A DNA stretch of 60,756 nucleotides from Bacillota bacterium. GTDB taxonomy: Bacteria > Bacillota > Clostridia > Clostridiales > Caloramatoraceae. Of this stretch, positions 16,577-25,892 are shown in pieces (positions within the stretch are counted from its first letter, which is position 1; every line of letters starts with the position of its first letter). A program made the position numbers and the translations under genes. The stretch lies in the NCBI GenBank assembly GCA_023389275.1, contig JAEWEN010000042.1, forward strand, positions 1 through 60,756, read 5' to 3'. The notes below the pieces were generated by a model. That model was not told the origin of the DNA. It saw only the letters and a program-made list of their open reading frames with translations, and did not search any database.

Positions 16577-17138
16577 CCACTAAATCTGTATTAAATTCAA
16601 CAAGTTCAGGTAATTCTTCTATATTTTTAAATCCGAAATACTTTAAAAAATTATCTGTAGTTGTATAAAGTATCGGTCTACCTGTAGCCTCTAGTCTTCC
16701 AGCTTCTTTAATAAGCTCTCTTTCAAGAAGTGTAGCAACAGCTCTGTCACTTCTAACTCCTCTTATATCATCTATTTCACTTTTCGTAATAGGCTGCTTA
16801 TATGCTATAAGGGATAATGTTTCAAGTGATGCTTGTGATAAGTTTTGCCTTGAATCTGACTTTACAAGTCTTTTTATGTAACTACCATATTCAGGTTTTG
16901 TAGCTAATTGAATTTTATCATTAAACTCTTTAATTAATATTCCTCTTGAGGAGTTTTCATATTCCTCTTTCATTTTTAAAATTATTTTTTTAACTCTTCT
17001 AACATCAATATTTAAAATATCACCTATTTGTTTATATGAAAGTGGATCTCCTGATGTAAAAAGTAGTGCCTCTATTATACCTTTATTTCTATTATTTTCT
17101 TCATCTAAAATTCCAAGCTTGTCTAAAAAATTATCCAT
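16569..17138 (-). CDS. scpB: Segregation and condensation protein B
   Basis: 189 aa. ScpB is the winged-helix kite subunit that dimerises and binds ScpA to regulate the SMC condensin complex on the nucleoid. IIEALLFTSGDPLSYKQIGDIL, SQASLETLSLIAYKQPITKSEIDDIRG and the C-terminal GRPILYTTTDNFLKYFG are family hallmarks. It is 4 bp after scpA. RBS AAAGGCAG is moderate, so coupling to scpA is likely. Confidence 0.95.
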   Translation of the reverse strand: MDNFLDKLGILDEENNRNKGIIEALLFTSGDPLSYKQIGDILNIDVRRVKKIILKMKEEYENSSRGILIKEFNDKIQLATKPEYGSYIKRLVKSDSRQNLSQASLETLSLIAYKQPITKSEIDDIRGVRSDRAVATLLERELIKEAGRLEATGRPILYTTTDNFLKYFGFKNIEELPELVEFNTDLVEE

Positions 17139-17142
17139 TGTA

Positions 17143-17868
17143 TTAAATCTGCCTTTCTATTTTTATATTAGAAAAGTTATTTAATTGGTATACCTTTATT
17201 TGCTTTTCTTTTATAAGCTCTAACATAGCAATAAAAGTTACTATTATTTCTATTTTATGCTTTGCTAGTTTTAAAAAATCTTCAAAATAAATTGTATGAT
17301 TTTTATCTAAAGCAGTTAATATATACTCCATTTTATCTTCTATTTTAAACTCGTCTATAGATATATTTTGATAAACCCTATCTTCACTTTCCTGTCTATT
17401 ATTAAAATCATCCATTATTTTTTTAAAACATATCATTAGGTTTTCAATAGTAATGTTTTTAAAAAACACTTCATCATCGTCAATATCATCTATAACTTCT
17501 GGAGATTTAAAATATATTCCTGTTGTTTCATCTATTTCCTTAAGATGCTCAGCAAACTCTTTATATTTTTTATATTCTATAAGTTTTTCAACAAGTTCTT
17601 GTCTTGGGTCTTCTTCATCTGTTTCATCATCTTTTTTCTTTTTAGGTAAAAGCATTTTTGATTTTATTTCAACAAGAGTTGCTGCCATAACTACAAATTC
17701 ACTTGCAACTTCAAGGTCCATTTCTTCCATGGTTTTTAAGTACTCTATATATTGATCAGCTATTTTTGCAATAGGTATATTATAAATATCTACCTCTGCT
17801 TTTTTTATAAGATGTAACAGCAGATCAAGTGGACCTTCAAATTCATCTATTTTTATATTTATTGCCAT
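17143..17868 (-). CDS. scpA: Segregation and condensation protein A (kleisin)
   Basis: 241 aa. The N-terminal FEGPLDLLLHLIKKAEVDIYNI is the diagnostic kleisin helix that binds the SMC neck. The middle is charged and flexible (KKKKDDETDEEDPRQ), and the C-terminus is the winged helix that contacts the SMC head. It acts with ScpB and Smc in chromosome condensation and origin segregation. It is preceded by an M50 protease gene, 4 bp away, and followed by scpB 4 bp away, so the three are co-transcribed. Confidence 0.95.
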   Translation of the reverse strand: MAINIKIDEFEGPLDLLLHLIKKAEVDIYNIPIAKIADQYIEYLKTMEEMDLEVASEFVVMAATLVEIKSKMLLPKKKKDDETDEEDPRQELVEKLIEYKKYKEFAEHLKEIDETTGIYFKSPEVIDDIDDDEVFFKNITIENLMICFKKIMDDFNNRQESEDRVYQNISIDEFKIEDKMEYILTALDKNHTIYFEDFLKLAKHKIEIIVTFIAMLELIKEKQIKVYQLNNFSNIKIERQI

Positions 17869-17872
17869 ATAA

Positions 17873-18499
17873 TCACCATAAAATATTGCTTATTAAACTT
17901 TCCATAACTAGTATAACTTTACTACTTAAAAAACTTAAAACTGATCTAGTTGGAGGTAACATTAAAATTATTAATAAAAAAAGCATACCCATATTATCAA
18001 TTTTATATATAAAATCAGCAACCTTCCCCCTAAATATTTCAGCAAATATTTTTGAACCATCAAGTGGAGGTATAGGAAGTAAGTTAAATATAAAAAGGTT
18101 TACATTTAATAGTACCATAGTAGTAAAAAATGCTCTAAGTCCATTACTCATTTCATATCCATTTTTTATCATAAAAGCAAATGTTAAGTAAGATAAAAAT
18201 GCTAGTATTAAGTTTGCCAGTGGACCTGCAAATGATGTTATTATTATTCCTTTTCTTTGATTTTTATAAAAATAAGGATTAATAGGAACAGGCTTTGCCC
18301 AACCAAAATTAACAATGAACAGCATTATAAGTCCAAAAAAATCTACATGTGCAAAAGGATTTAATGTTAATCTTCCATTTGACTTAGCTGTAGAATCTCC
18401 TAGTGAATACGATGCAAGCCCATGTGCAAACTCATGAAAAGTTAAAGCTATTATTATAACTATACCTGTTATAATATATTGTGCTATATCCATGTGCAT
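17873..18499 (-). CDS. Site-2 protease family M50 membrane metalloprotease (YwhC-like)
   Basis: 208 aa with about six hydrophobic segments. The zinc motif HEFAH lies in ALTFHEFAHGLASYSLGD near residue 21, and the third ligand is in NLLPIPPLDGSKIFAE near residue 140. GRLTLNPFAHVDFFG is typical of the small YwhC-type S2P. It cleaves membrane substrates in the bilayer; the substrate is unknown. It lacks the CBS domain of clostridial SpoIVFB-like enzymes, so a pro-SigK role is not supported by sequence. It is first in the operon with scpA and scpB. ATG at 18499 after GGAGGG; M3 is an alternative. Confidence 0.88.
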   Translation of the reverse strand: MHMDIAQYIITGIVIIIALTFHEFAHGLASYSLGDSTAKSNGRLTLNPFAHVDFFGLIMLFIVNFGWAKPVPINPYFYKNQRKGIIITSFAGPLANLILAFLSYLTFAFMIKNGYEMSNGLRAFFTTMVLLNVNLFIFNLLPIPPLDGSKIFAEIFRGKVADFIYKIDNMGMLFLLIILMLPPTRSVLSFLSSKVILVMESLISNILW

Positions 18500-18598
18500 A
18501 TTAAAAGACCCTCCATTAAAATTATAATAAAATAAATTATATCATATTATATAATAAATTCACATAAATAACATATCTTAAATAATTTATTACATAAT

Positions 18599-18624
18599 AA
18601 AAACGAAGGTTACCCTTCGTTTTT
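18599..18624 (-). terminator. Terminator of the DacF-like gene
   Basis: An 11-bp stem (18599-18609 with 18614-18624) with a TTAC loop, then TATTATG on the minus strand. The stem starts three bases after the stop codon. Confidence 0.85.
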
Positions 18625-18626
18625 AT

Positions 18627-19826
18627 TTAGTCTAAATTTAACCATATTTTAAATGAGTCTTTTAAAATATCTAAATATCCTTTTTTATCAACATCACTAT
18701 CTATAATAATATCTGCTGTACCATAAATGTTTTTTCCATCAGTAGCTGTTACAGTACCTACTTTATCACCTTTTTTAAGTGGAAGTTTTAAGTCTTTGTT
18801 TATTTTAACTTCTTTTGTAATTTTTGCTTTAGATCCTTTTTCAACTACAGCTACTAAATCTTTATTAGCTATTATTTTAACCTTATCTGGCTTTCCTTTT
18901 TTAATGTTAATTTCTTGAATAACATCACCTTTTTTAAGTATTTTTTCACTTGAGAATTTACTAAACCCATAGTCTAAAAGTTTTCCTGCTTGAGCATTTC
19001 TTTCTTTCCAGCTAGGAGCACCCATTATAACAGATAACATTCTAGTTTCTCCTCTTTTAGCTGTTGCTGATATACAAAACATTGCTTCTTTAATGTATCC
19101 AGTTTTTAAACCATCACAACCATTATAGTGTTTTATCATTTTATTTCTATTACTTAGTGTAAATGGTTCTTTTCTACCTTCTGATATTGTTTCCATCCAT
19201 ATTTTTGTATAATCTAATATTTCAGGGTATTTTAAAAGTTCCATAGACATTAAAGCTATATCATAGGCACTTGTATAATGATTTTCATCATAAAATCCAT
19301 AGCTATTTACAAAGTTTGTATTTTTCATTCCAAGCTCTTTAGCCTTTTTATTCATCATTTGAGCAAACTCTTCCTCAGAACCTCCAATAAACTCTGCAAG
19401 TGCAACAGCAGCGTCATTTGCAGACTCAACAGCAATTCCTTTTAAAAGATCCTCTACAGTTCTTATCTCACCTGTTTCAAGGAACATAGTGCTTCCACCC
19501 ATAGACATAGATCTATCACTAATAGTTACTTTATCACTTAACTTAAAACTGCCTTTATTTGCTCCTTCAATAGTTAAAAGCATAGTCATAACCTTAGTAA
19601 CACTAGCTGGTGATAACTTTTCATGTGGGTTATATTCATATATAACTTTTCCTGATGAAGGCTCTATTAAAACAGCTGATCTACAGTCTAAATTAAAATT
19701 ATCAGAACTAGACTTACCTTCTTTTTCCTCTACACTAGGATTGTAACTAGTGCTAGCACATACTAGTGGCATAGATGATGTAATTAGTAATAATGATACT
19801 AAAAACGAAGATATTATTTTCTTCAT
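18627..19826 (-). CDS. dacF: D-alanyl-D-alanine carboxypeptidase (DacF-like)
   Basis: 399 aa. Signal peptide at 1-24 (FLVSLLLITSSMPLVCAS), then the S11 catalytic domain with S75-VT-K78, SAN (VESANDAAVAL) and KTG (GLKTGYIKEA). The C-terminal beta domain begins near 290. It removes terminal D-Ala and, in Bacillus, DacF (sigma-F) regulates cortex cross-linking. DacF identity is supported by position: it follows the xerD-deoB-punA block, as dacF does in Bacillus, but with pdp and a plus-strand recQ inserted between. ATG after a GGAGAG site. Paralog of the enzyme at 14.4-15.5 kb. Confidence 0.9.
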   Translation of the reverse strand: MKKIISSFLVSLLLITSSMPLVCASTSYNPSVEEKEGKSSSDNFNLDCRSAVLIEPSSGKVIYEYNPHEKLSPASVTKVMTMLLTIEGANKGSFKLSDKVTISDRSMSMGGSTMFLETGEIRTVEDLLKGIAVESANDAAVALAEFIGGSEEEFAQMMNKKAKELGMKNTNFVNSYGFYDENHYTSAYDIALMSMELLKYPEILDYTKIWMETISEGRKEPFTLSNRNKMIKHYNGCDGLKTGYIKEAMFCISATAKRGETRMLSVIMGAPSWKERNAQAGKLLDYGFSKFSSEKILKKGDVIQEINIKKGKPDKVKIIANKDLVAVVEKGSKAKITKEVKINKDLKLPLKKGDKVGTVTATDGKNIYGTADIIIDSDVDKKGYLDILKDSFKIWLNLD

Positions 19827-19977
19827 AAAAAATCTCTCCTTTCAAAGATGTTAATAAATCCTCGTTTTATTTTCCCCTAAAAATCAATTTTTATTGAAGA
19901 ATTAAGCAATATTGTTAAACATCTTTTTGATTTATGTGATATTATACCTTAAATACATTTAATTGGAGGTTTTTTTA

Positions 19978-21222
19978 TTGTTTCAAAGTGCTTTAAACAA
20001 TCTTCAACATTATTTTGGATATAAATCATTTAGAGAAAATCAAATACCTGTTTTAAAAAACATATTAAAAGGATCAGATACATTAGCTATTTTACCTACT
20101 GGAGGAGGAAAATCTATATGTTATCAAATTCCTGCTTTATGCTTTAAAGGTATAACTATTGTTATATCTCCTTTAATATCGTTAATGAAAGACCAGGTAG
20201 ACTCTCTTTTAAAGAAAAATATAAGTGCTGCTTTTTTAAATAGTACACTTTCCAAAAATGAAATCTCATATATTTTAAATAATCTATCTAATAAAAAAAT
20301 AAAAATTCTTTATATAGCTCCTGAAAGACTTTCTTCCTATGATTTTTTAAATATAGTATGTAGCCTTAATATCTCCTTAATAGCAGTAGATGAAGCTCAT
20401 TGTATATCTCAATGGGGTAATGATTTTAGACCTAGTTATAAAAATATTAAAAACTTTGTAAAAAGCCTCGAATCCAAACCTATAATATGTGCTTTTACAG
20501 CTACAGCAACTAAAGAAGTTCAAAATGATATAATTAATTTTTTAAATTTAGAAAAACCATTTATATTTATATCTACTTTTAATAGAGATAACTTATTTAT
20601 TAAATGTTTATCTCCTAAAAATAAACTAAATTACTTATTAAAGTACATAAAAGATAATAAAGAGTCCTCAGGCATTATTTATGCATCTACTAGAAAAAAT
20701 GTTAATTATGTTTATAATATTCTTTTAAAAAACAATATAAGCTGTGGTAGATATCATGCTGGACTTTTAGAAAATGAAAGACGTGTAATTCAAGAAAAGT
20801 TTTTAAATAATAACATTAAAATTATTATTGCAACAAATGCATTTGGAATGGGTATAGATAAACCTAATGTTAGATTTGTTATACACTTTAATATGCCAAA
20901 GGATATTGAAGGATATTATCAAGAAATAGGTAGAGCAGGTAGAGATGGTAAAAACTCTGAATGTATACTTCTCTACTGTTGTAATGACATAAAAACTAAT
21001 AAATACCTTATAGAAAATGGATATAAAGACGAGACTTCTAAAATAAGAGAATATAATAAACTTAAATCTATGGTAGATTATACTTTATATAAAAAATGCC
21101 TTAAAAAATATATTCTTTCTTATTTTGGTGAAAAAACAAATGATTTTTGCTTTCAATGTAGTAATTGTAATAAGCCTAAGTCTATAATTTCAAAAATAAA
21201 AGATATATTAAAAAAGAGGTAG
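19978..21222 (+). CDS. recQ: RecQ-family ATP-dependent DNA helicase, short form
   Basis: 414 aa from the TTG at 19978, eight bases after GGAGG; the upstream TTG at 19963 is inside the RBS. Walker A TGGGKS (41-46), DEAH (138-141) followed by CISQWGNDFRPSY, and motif VI YYQEIGRAGRDG define RecQ. The RecQ zinc module is present at the C-terminus (CLKKYILSYFGE ... CFQCSNC), but winged-helix and HRDC domains are missing, as in short RecQ proteins of Firmicutes. It unwinds DNA 3'-5' in recombination repair. It is alone on the plus strand, interrupting the conserved punA-dacF neighbourhood. Confidence 0.9.
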   Translation: MFQSALNNLQHYFGYKSFRENQIPVLKNILKGSDTLAILPTGGGKSICYQIPALCFKGITIVISPLISLMKDQVDSLLKKNISAAFLNSTLSKNEISYILNNLSNKKIKILYIAPERLSSYDFLNIVCSLNISLIAVDEAHCISQWGNDFRPSYKNIKNFVKSLESKPIICAFTATATKEVQNDIINFLNLEKPFIFISTFNRDNLFIKCLSPKNKLNYLLKYIKDNKESSGIIYASTRKNVNYVYNILLKNNISCGRYHAGLLENERRVIQEKFLNNNIKIIIATNAFGMGIDKPNVRFVIHFNMPKDIEGYYQEIGRAGRDGKNSECILLYCCNDIKTNKYLIENGYKDETSKIREYNKLKSMVDYTLYKKCLKKYILSYFGEKTNDFCFQCSNCNKPKSIISKIKDILKKR

Positions 21223-21238
21223 AATCCTACCTCTTTTT
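21211..21238. terminator. Bidirectional terminator between recQ and pdp
   Basis: A 12-bp perfect stem (21211-21222 with 21227-21238) with loop AATC, A-tract and T-tract on either side. It overlaps the recQ stop and the pdp stop codon. Confidence 0.9.
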
Positions 21239-22553
21239 ATATATCTTTTTTTGTTACAACATCTAATATAAGCTTTGAAGCTTCTACTTTTTCACTTGAA
21301 ATTTCATATGATTTTAAAAGCTTATTACTAGCTTCACTTATATTTTTGTCATTATTATAGTATAAAATTCCTATAGTATCACCTATATTAACCTTATCAC
21401 CAACTTTTTTAACAAGCTTTAATCCTGCTGATAAGTCTATAACACTATCTTTATTTTCTCTACCAGCTCCAAGTAAAAGTGCACTTCTACCTACTTCCTC
21501 TGAATTAATATGCTTAACATAACCATCTAAGTTAGATTTTACTTCAGCGCTATAACTTGCCTTTTTAAACAAATCAGTATTTTCAACGTAACTTGAATCT
21601 CCACCTTGAGCTTTTACCATTTCTTTTAACTTTTCAAGTGCAGCTCCATTTTCTATAACATCTATTAGCATTTTTCTAGCTTCTTCTTTAGAAGATGCTT
21701 TCTTTGATATTATAAGCATGTAAGAGCCTATTTCTATTGAAAGTTCTCTAACATCCTTTGGTCCTTTTCCCTTTAAAACCTCAATTGCTTCTATAACCTC
21801 TAGTGAATTCCCTATATTATACCCTAAAGGTTCATCCATATTAGTAACTAAAGCTACCATATTAACTCCTGCACCTTCACCAATAGATACCATTTCTCTA
21901 GCAAGAGCTTTAGCATCTTCTATTGTTTTCATAAAAGCACCTGAACCTGTTTTTACGTCTAAAACAACTCCATTTGCTCCTGATGCTATTTTTTTACTCA
22001 TTACACTAGCAGCTATTAATGATAAATTATCAACTGTAGCAGTTACATCTCTTAGTGCATATATTTTTTTATCTGCAGGTGCTATTTTCCCTGTTTGAGA
22101 AGCTATTGAAAGTCCTATATTATTTACATTATCTATAAATTCTTTTTGACTTAAATCAAGTCTTAATCCTTTTATAGATTCTAATTTATCAATAGTTCCT
22201 CCAGTATGCCCAAGACCTCTTCCTGACATTTTAGCAACTACAGCTCCTGCTGCTGCTACCATAGGACCTAAACATATAGATATTTTATCTCCTACTCCAC
22301 CTGTTGAATGTTTATCTACTTTTATTCCTTTTATTTCTGATAAATCAACAGTATCCCCAGAGCCCGCCATAGCCATTGTTAAATTTAAAGTTTCTTCAGC
22401 GTCCATTCCTTTAAAATAAATAGCCATTAAAAGTGCTGATGCCTGATAATCTGGAATTTCACCTTCAGTATATCCTTTTACAAAATATTCTATTTCTTCT
22501 TTTGAAAGCTTTTCTCCATTTCTCTTTTTTAAGATAATATCTGAAATTCTCAT
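21237..22553 (-). CDS. pdp: Pyrimidine-nucleoside phosphorylase
   Basis: 438 aa. It phosphorolyses uridine, thymidine and deoxyuridine to base plus (deoxy)ribose-1-phosphate. SGRGLGHTGGTIDKLESI is the thymidine/pyrimidine phosphorylase signature, and DKHSTGGVGDKISI is the phosphate-binding loop. The C-terminal biotinyl-like lobe is present. Length and order deoB-punA-pdp show a nucleoside salvage operon whose pentose-1-phosphates feed DeoB. ATG with GAGGTAAT upstream, 16 bp from punA. Confidence 0.95.
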   Translation of the reverse strand: MRISDIILKKRNGEKLSKEEIEYFVKGYTEGEIPDYQASALLMAIYFKGMDAEETLNLTMAMAGSGDTVDLSEIKGIKVDKHSTGGVGDKISICLGPMVAAAGAVVAKMSGRGLGHTGGTIDKLESIKGLRLDLSQKEFIDNVNNIGLSIASQTGKIAPADKKIYALRDVTATVDNLSLIAASVMSKKIASGANGVVLDVKTGSGAFMKTIEDAKALAREMVSIGEGAGVNMVALVTNMDEPLGYNIGNSLEVIEAIEVLKGKGPKDVRELSIEIGSYMLIISKKASSKEEARKMLIDVIENGAALEKLKEMVKAQGGDSSYVENTDLFKKASYSAEVKSNLDGYVKHINSEEVGRSALLLGAGRENKDSVIDLSAGLKLVKKVGDKVNIGDTIGILYYNNDKNISEASNKLLKSYEISSEKVEASKLILDVVTKKDI

Positions 22554-22569
22554 ATTAATTACCTCTAAA

Positions 22570-23385
22570 TTATATTTCTTTCACTATTTCTCTAATAAGA
22601 AGCTTAAATTTATCATTTACCATAGCAGAAGTTTCTATAACCTCTTCATGGGATAGTGGCTGATCTAAAACACCTGCTGCCATATTTGTTATACAAGAGA
22701 TACCAAGTACCTTCATTCCACTATGATTTGCAACTATTACCTCTGGAACAGTTGACATACCTGTAGCATCTGCTCCTAATGTTCTAAGCATTCTTATTTC
22801 AGCTGGGGTTTCATAAGTAGGTCCTGTTACCATTACATATACTCCTTCAACTAATTCTAAAGAATGTTTATCACTTATTTTTCTAGCAATACTTCTAAAA
22901 TCTTTATTATAAGCATTGCTCATATCAGGGAATCTTGGTCCAAATTCATCTAAATTCTTTCCTATTAAAGGATTTGTACCTGAGAAATTTAAATGATCAT
23001 TTATTATCATTAAATCCCCTGGTTTAAATGAAGTATTTACTCCTCCTGCTGCATTAGTTACAATAAGATTTTTTACTCCTAAATGTGCAATAACTCTTAT
23101 AGGAAAAGTTACTTTATCCATACTATATCCTTCATAAAAGTGAAATCTTCCTTGCATCATTATAACTTTCTTACCTTCTAAGTCTCCATAAACAAATTGC
23201 CCCTTATGTCCCTCAACTGTAGAAACTGGAAAGCCCTTTATATCACTATATGGTATTTCTATTTTATTCTCAATATCATCTGATAAATTACCAAGTCCTG
23301 AACCTAGTATAACTAATGTTTCTGGAATATCTGTTATTTTTGACTTTATATATTCACTTGCTTCTATTATAGTAGTAATATCCAT
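22570..23385 (-). CDS. punA: Purine-nucleoside phosphorylase (trimeric type)
   Basis: 271 aa. It cleaves (deoxy)guanosine and inosine to base and pentose-1-phosphate. VILGSGLGNL and VEGHKGQFVYGDLEG (phosphate site), NAAGGVN, and MVTGPTYETPAEIRMLRTLGAD with the base-binding glutamate identify the PNP class I trimeric family. It is 10 bp from deoB and 16 bp from pdp. ATG with AGGAGTAAA upstream. Confidence 0.95.
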   Translation of the reverse strand: MDITTIIEASEYIKSKITDIPETLVILGSGLGNLSDDIENKIEIPYSDIKGFPVSTVEGHKGQFVYGDLEGKKVIMMQGRFHFYEGYSMDKVTFPIRVIAHLGVKNLIVTNAAGGVNTSFKPGDLMIINDHLNFSGTNPLIGKNLDEFGPRFPDMSNAYNKDFRSIARKISDKHSLELVEGVYVMVTGPTYETPAEIRMLRTLGADATGMSTVPEVIVANHSGMKVLGISCITNMAAGVLDQPLSHEEVIETSAMVNDKFKLLIREIVKEI

Positions 23386-23395
23386 TTTACTCCTC

Positions 23396-24565
23396 CTATT
23401 TTAATATATGATTTTTAAAACTTTCTCCATCTAAGTCGTTTTCTATATTTAAAATATCTAAAATAGTTTTTGCTATATCAGAAAAACTATTTCTAGTGCC
23501 AAGATTTACACCTTCTTTAATACTTTTTCCATAAACAACAAGTGGTGTATATTCCCTTGAATGATCTGTGCTTTCTGTTGTTGGATCACATCCATGATCA
23601 GCTGTAAGTATTAAAACATCCTCATCTTTCATAACACTTATTATATCCACAAGCCTTGAATCAAATTCCTCTAAAGCTTTTTTATATCCTTCTGGATTAT
23701 TTCTATGACCATAGTGCATATCAAAATCAACTAAATTAGTAAATATAAGCCCTTTAGAATTTCTTTTTATATATTCTATTGTTTTATCTACACCATCCAT
23801 ATTACTAATAGTGTGAACTGCCTCTGTTACACCTTGGCCTGCGTATATATCTTCTATTTTTCCAACAGCTAAAACATCCATGCCATTATTTTTTATATAA
23901 TCAAGCATTGTTTTTTTAGGAGGATTTAAAGAAAAATCTCTTCTATTGCTAGTTCTTTTAAAACTGCCTTTTTCCCCTATAAAAGGTCTTGCAATTACTC
24001 TTCCAACTCCATGTTCTCCAACTAATATGTTTCTTGCAATTGTACATATTTCATATAACCTTTCAATAGGTATAATATCCTCATGAGCAGCTATTTGAAA
24101 AACGCTATCTGCTGAAGTATAGCATATAGGATTACCTGTTTTCATATGCACATCACCTAGTTCTTCTATTATAGCTGTACCTGATGCTGCCTTATTTCCT
24201 ATTACTTTAAGTCCTGTTTGTTTTTCAAATTCTTCTATTATATCCTTTGGAAATCCATTAGGATATGTTGGAAACTCTTTTTCTAGAATAATCCCTGCGA
24301 TTTCAAAATGTCCTGTTGTTGTATCCTTTCCCTTAGACATTTCCATCATTCTACCAAAACTTCCCTTTGGAGAATTTACTGAGTTGACCCCTTTTATATT
24401 ATCAATATTTCCAAACCCTAACTTCTCAAGATTGTTTAAACTAATGCCTCCTTGAGATTTAGATATATTCCCTATAGTATTACTTCCCTCATCACCATAA
24501 ATGCTTGCGTCTGGTAATTCACCTATTCCTACACTGTCTAAAACTATAATTATAGCTCTATTCAT
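23396..24565 (-). CDS. deoB: Phosphopentomutase
   Basis: 389 aa. It interconverts (deoxy)ribose-1-phosphate and 5-phosphate. The alkaline-phosphatase superfamily metal ligands are visible: IIVLDSVGIGELPDA (first Asp), the phosphothreonine region GKDTTTGHFEIAG, and ADHGCDPTTESTDHSREYTP near residue 330. It heads the deoB-punA-pdp operon from its own promoter (24598-24625), downstream of the xerD terminator. ATG with GAAGGAGATG upstream. Confidence 0.96.
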   Translation of the reverse strand: MNRAIIIVLDSVGIGELPDASIYGDEGSNTIGNISKSQGGISLNNLEKLGFGNIDNIKGVNSVNSPKGSFGRMMEMSKGKDTTTGHFEIAGIILEKEFPTYPNGFPKDIIEEFEKQTGLKVIGNKAASGTAIIEELGDVHMKTGNPICYTSADSVFQIAAHEDIIPIERLYEICTIARNILVGEHGVGRVIARPFIGEKGSFKRTSNRRDFSLNPPKKTMLDYIKNNGMDVLAVGKIEDIYAGQGVTEAVHTISNMDGVDKTIEYIKRNSKGLIFTNLVDFDMHYGHRNNPEGYKKALEEFDSRLVDIISVMKDEDVLILTADHGCDPTTESTDHSREYTPLVVYGKSIKEGVNLGTRNSFSDIAKTILDILNIENDLDGESFKNHILK

Positions 24566-24597
24566 AAAATCATCTCCTTCTAAAATAGGATATTTAA

Positions 24598-24625
24598 ATT
24601 ATACTATATTTAAACAATATGTAAA
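24598..24625 (-). promoter_or_regulatory. Sigma-A promoter of deoB-punA-pdp
   Basis: Minus strand -35 TTTACA (24620-24625), 16-bp spacer, perfect -10 TATAAT (24598-24603). It lies between the xerD terminator and the deoB RBS, giving a leader of about 25 nt. Confidence 0.65.
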
Positions 24626-24655
24626 TTTAATTTTAACAATAGTATATGAAAAAAA

Positions 24656-24679
24656 GGTACGAATAATATACTTCGTACC
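24656..24679 (-). terminator. Terminator of xerD
   Basis: An 8-bp perfect stem GGTACGAA/TTCGTACC (24656-24663 with 24672-24679), with a run of T residues on the minus-strand exit. Confidence 0.85.
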
Positions 24680-24708
24680 AAAAGTTTTAGGTTTGATTAC
24701 TTCCTAGA

Positions 24709-25587
24709 TTACGCTCTAGGGTGTGTTTTTTTATATACATCGCTGATTCTATTTTTTATAAGATCAGCGTATACTTGCGTAGTTGATATGTCTGAGTGAC
24801 CAAGCATTTGTTGTACAGACTTTAGGTCTGCACCATTTTCTATTAAGTGAGCTGCAAAAGAATGTCTTAATGTATGGGGAGTTATTACTTTATTTATATT
24901 AGCAATAGATGCATAGTGTTTTATTATTTTCCAAAATCCTTGTCTTGTCATTCTTTCACCATGGAAATTTAAAAACAAAGCCTGTTCACTATCTTTATTT
25001 AAAAGTTTTCCTCTATATTCAGATATATATACTTTTAAAATATCAATTGCTGCTCTTCCCATAGGTATAATTCTTTCTTTATTCCCATTACACTTTATAA
25101 ATCCTATTTCTAAGTTAGCATCTTGAATGTTTAAATTTATAAGCTCTGTAACCCTTATACCTGTTGCATAAAGAATCTCAAGCATCGCTTTATCACGAAT
25201 ACCCTTAGGTTCACTTGTATTTGGTAATGATAAAAGTTTTTCTATCTCTCCAACACTTAAAACTTGAGGAATCTTTTTTTCAGACTTTGGAGACTCAAGA
25301 TTTAGTGTAGGATCCTTTAAAACTATATTGTTTTTTATAAGCATTTTATAAAAAGCTCTAATAGAGGCTATACTTCTTGAAATAGAAGAGGTTGCTCTAC
25401 CAGCTTTTTGAAGATATAAAATATATGCAATAATATTTGTTTTTTTAACGGACTTAAAGTCTAAGTTATTTTCAGAAAGGTATATTAAAAATTTTCTTAT
25501 ATCCCTAGTATATGATTCTAATGTGTTATCACTTAGTTTTTTATCTTCTTTTAATTCCTGTGCAAAATCCTTCAAAACCTTTTCCAT
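24709..25587 (-). CDS. xerD: Site-specific tyrosine recombinase XerD
   Basis: 292 aa. It resolves chromosome dimers at dif with XerC. The catalytic residues R145, K170, H238, R241, H264 and nucleophile Y273 (LGHSDISTTQVYADL) are all present, with the N-terminal SAM-like DNA-binding domain (LKEDKKLSDNTLESYTRDI). Length and context (spoIIM-yqzK-xerD-deoB) match the housekeeping recombinase rather than a phage integrase. ATG with AAAGGGGA upstream. It ends in its own terminator. Confidence 0.93.
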   Translation of the reverse strand: MEKVLKDFAQELKEDKKLSDNTLESYTRDIRKFLIYLSENNLDFKSVKKTNIIAYILYLQKAGRATSSISRSIASIRAFYKMLIKNNIVLKDPTLNLESPKSEKKIPQVLSVGEIEKLLSLPNTSEPKGIRDKAMLEILYATGIRVTELINLNIQDANLEIGFIKCNGNKERIIPMGRAAIDILKVYISEYRGKLLNKDSEQALFLNFHGERMTRQGFWKIIKHYASIANINKVITPHTLRHSFAAHLIENGADLKSVQQMLGHSDISTTQVYADLIKNRISDVYKKTHPRA

Positions 25588-25649
25588 TTACAAGTCCCCT
25601 TTATGAATTATTCACATCGCTAATATTCAACAAAAGTTTTATTATTCCT

Positions 25650-25880
25650 TTATTTTCTATAAAAATCAACAAAATTATAGAAAATATTATAAAGTATATC
25701 CTTAAAACTTAACTGTCCATTTTCTCTGTACATTACAAAAACACTGTTACCAGATGGTAGTTGGTCATTTATAATGTTAAACTTTATTAAAATTATATTT
25801 ATTATATAGGGAAATATAACTCCTAAAGCTAATAATATAGCAAATACCTTTATAAAAAGTATAATTCCTTTTAATCTCAA
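25650..25880 (-). CDS. Small single-pass membrane protein, YqzK-like (DUF4227 candidate)
   Basis: 76 aa, starting at TTG (25880) seven bases after AGAGGTG. One N-terminal transmembrane helix (IILFIKVFAILLALGVIF) is followed by a short hydrophilic domain ending VDFYRK. It sits exactly where Bacillus has yqzK, between spoIIM and xerD, and its size matches DUF4227 proteins. Similarity is positional and architectural; no catalytic motif is seen. It is 12 bp after spoIIM and should be co-transcribed. Confidence 0.65.
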   Translation of the reverse strand: MRLKGIILFIKVFAILLALGVIFPYIINIILIKFNIINDQLPSGNSVFVMYRENGQLSFKDILYNIFYNFVDFYRK

Positions 25881-25892
25881 GCTACAACACCT

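Noticed and set aside
17873..18499. SpoIVFB, the pro-SigK protease
   Set aside because: The M50 protein lacks the CBS domain and matches the YwhC type; no SpoIVFA partner is next to it.
24709..25587. Phage or integron integrase
   Set aside because: Length, motifs and position between spoIIM/yqzK and deoB identify the housekeeping XerD; no attachment repeats or phage genes adjoin.
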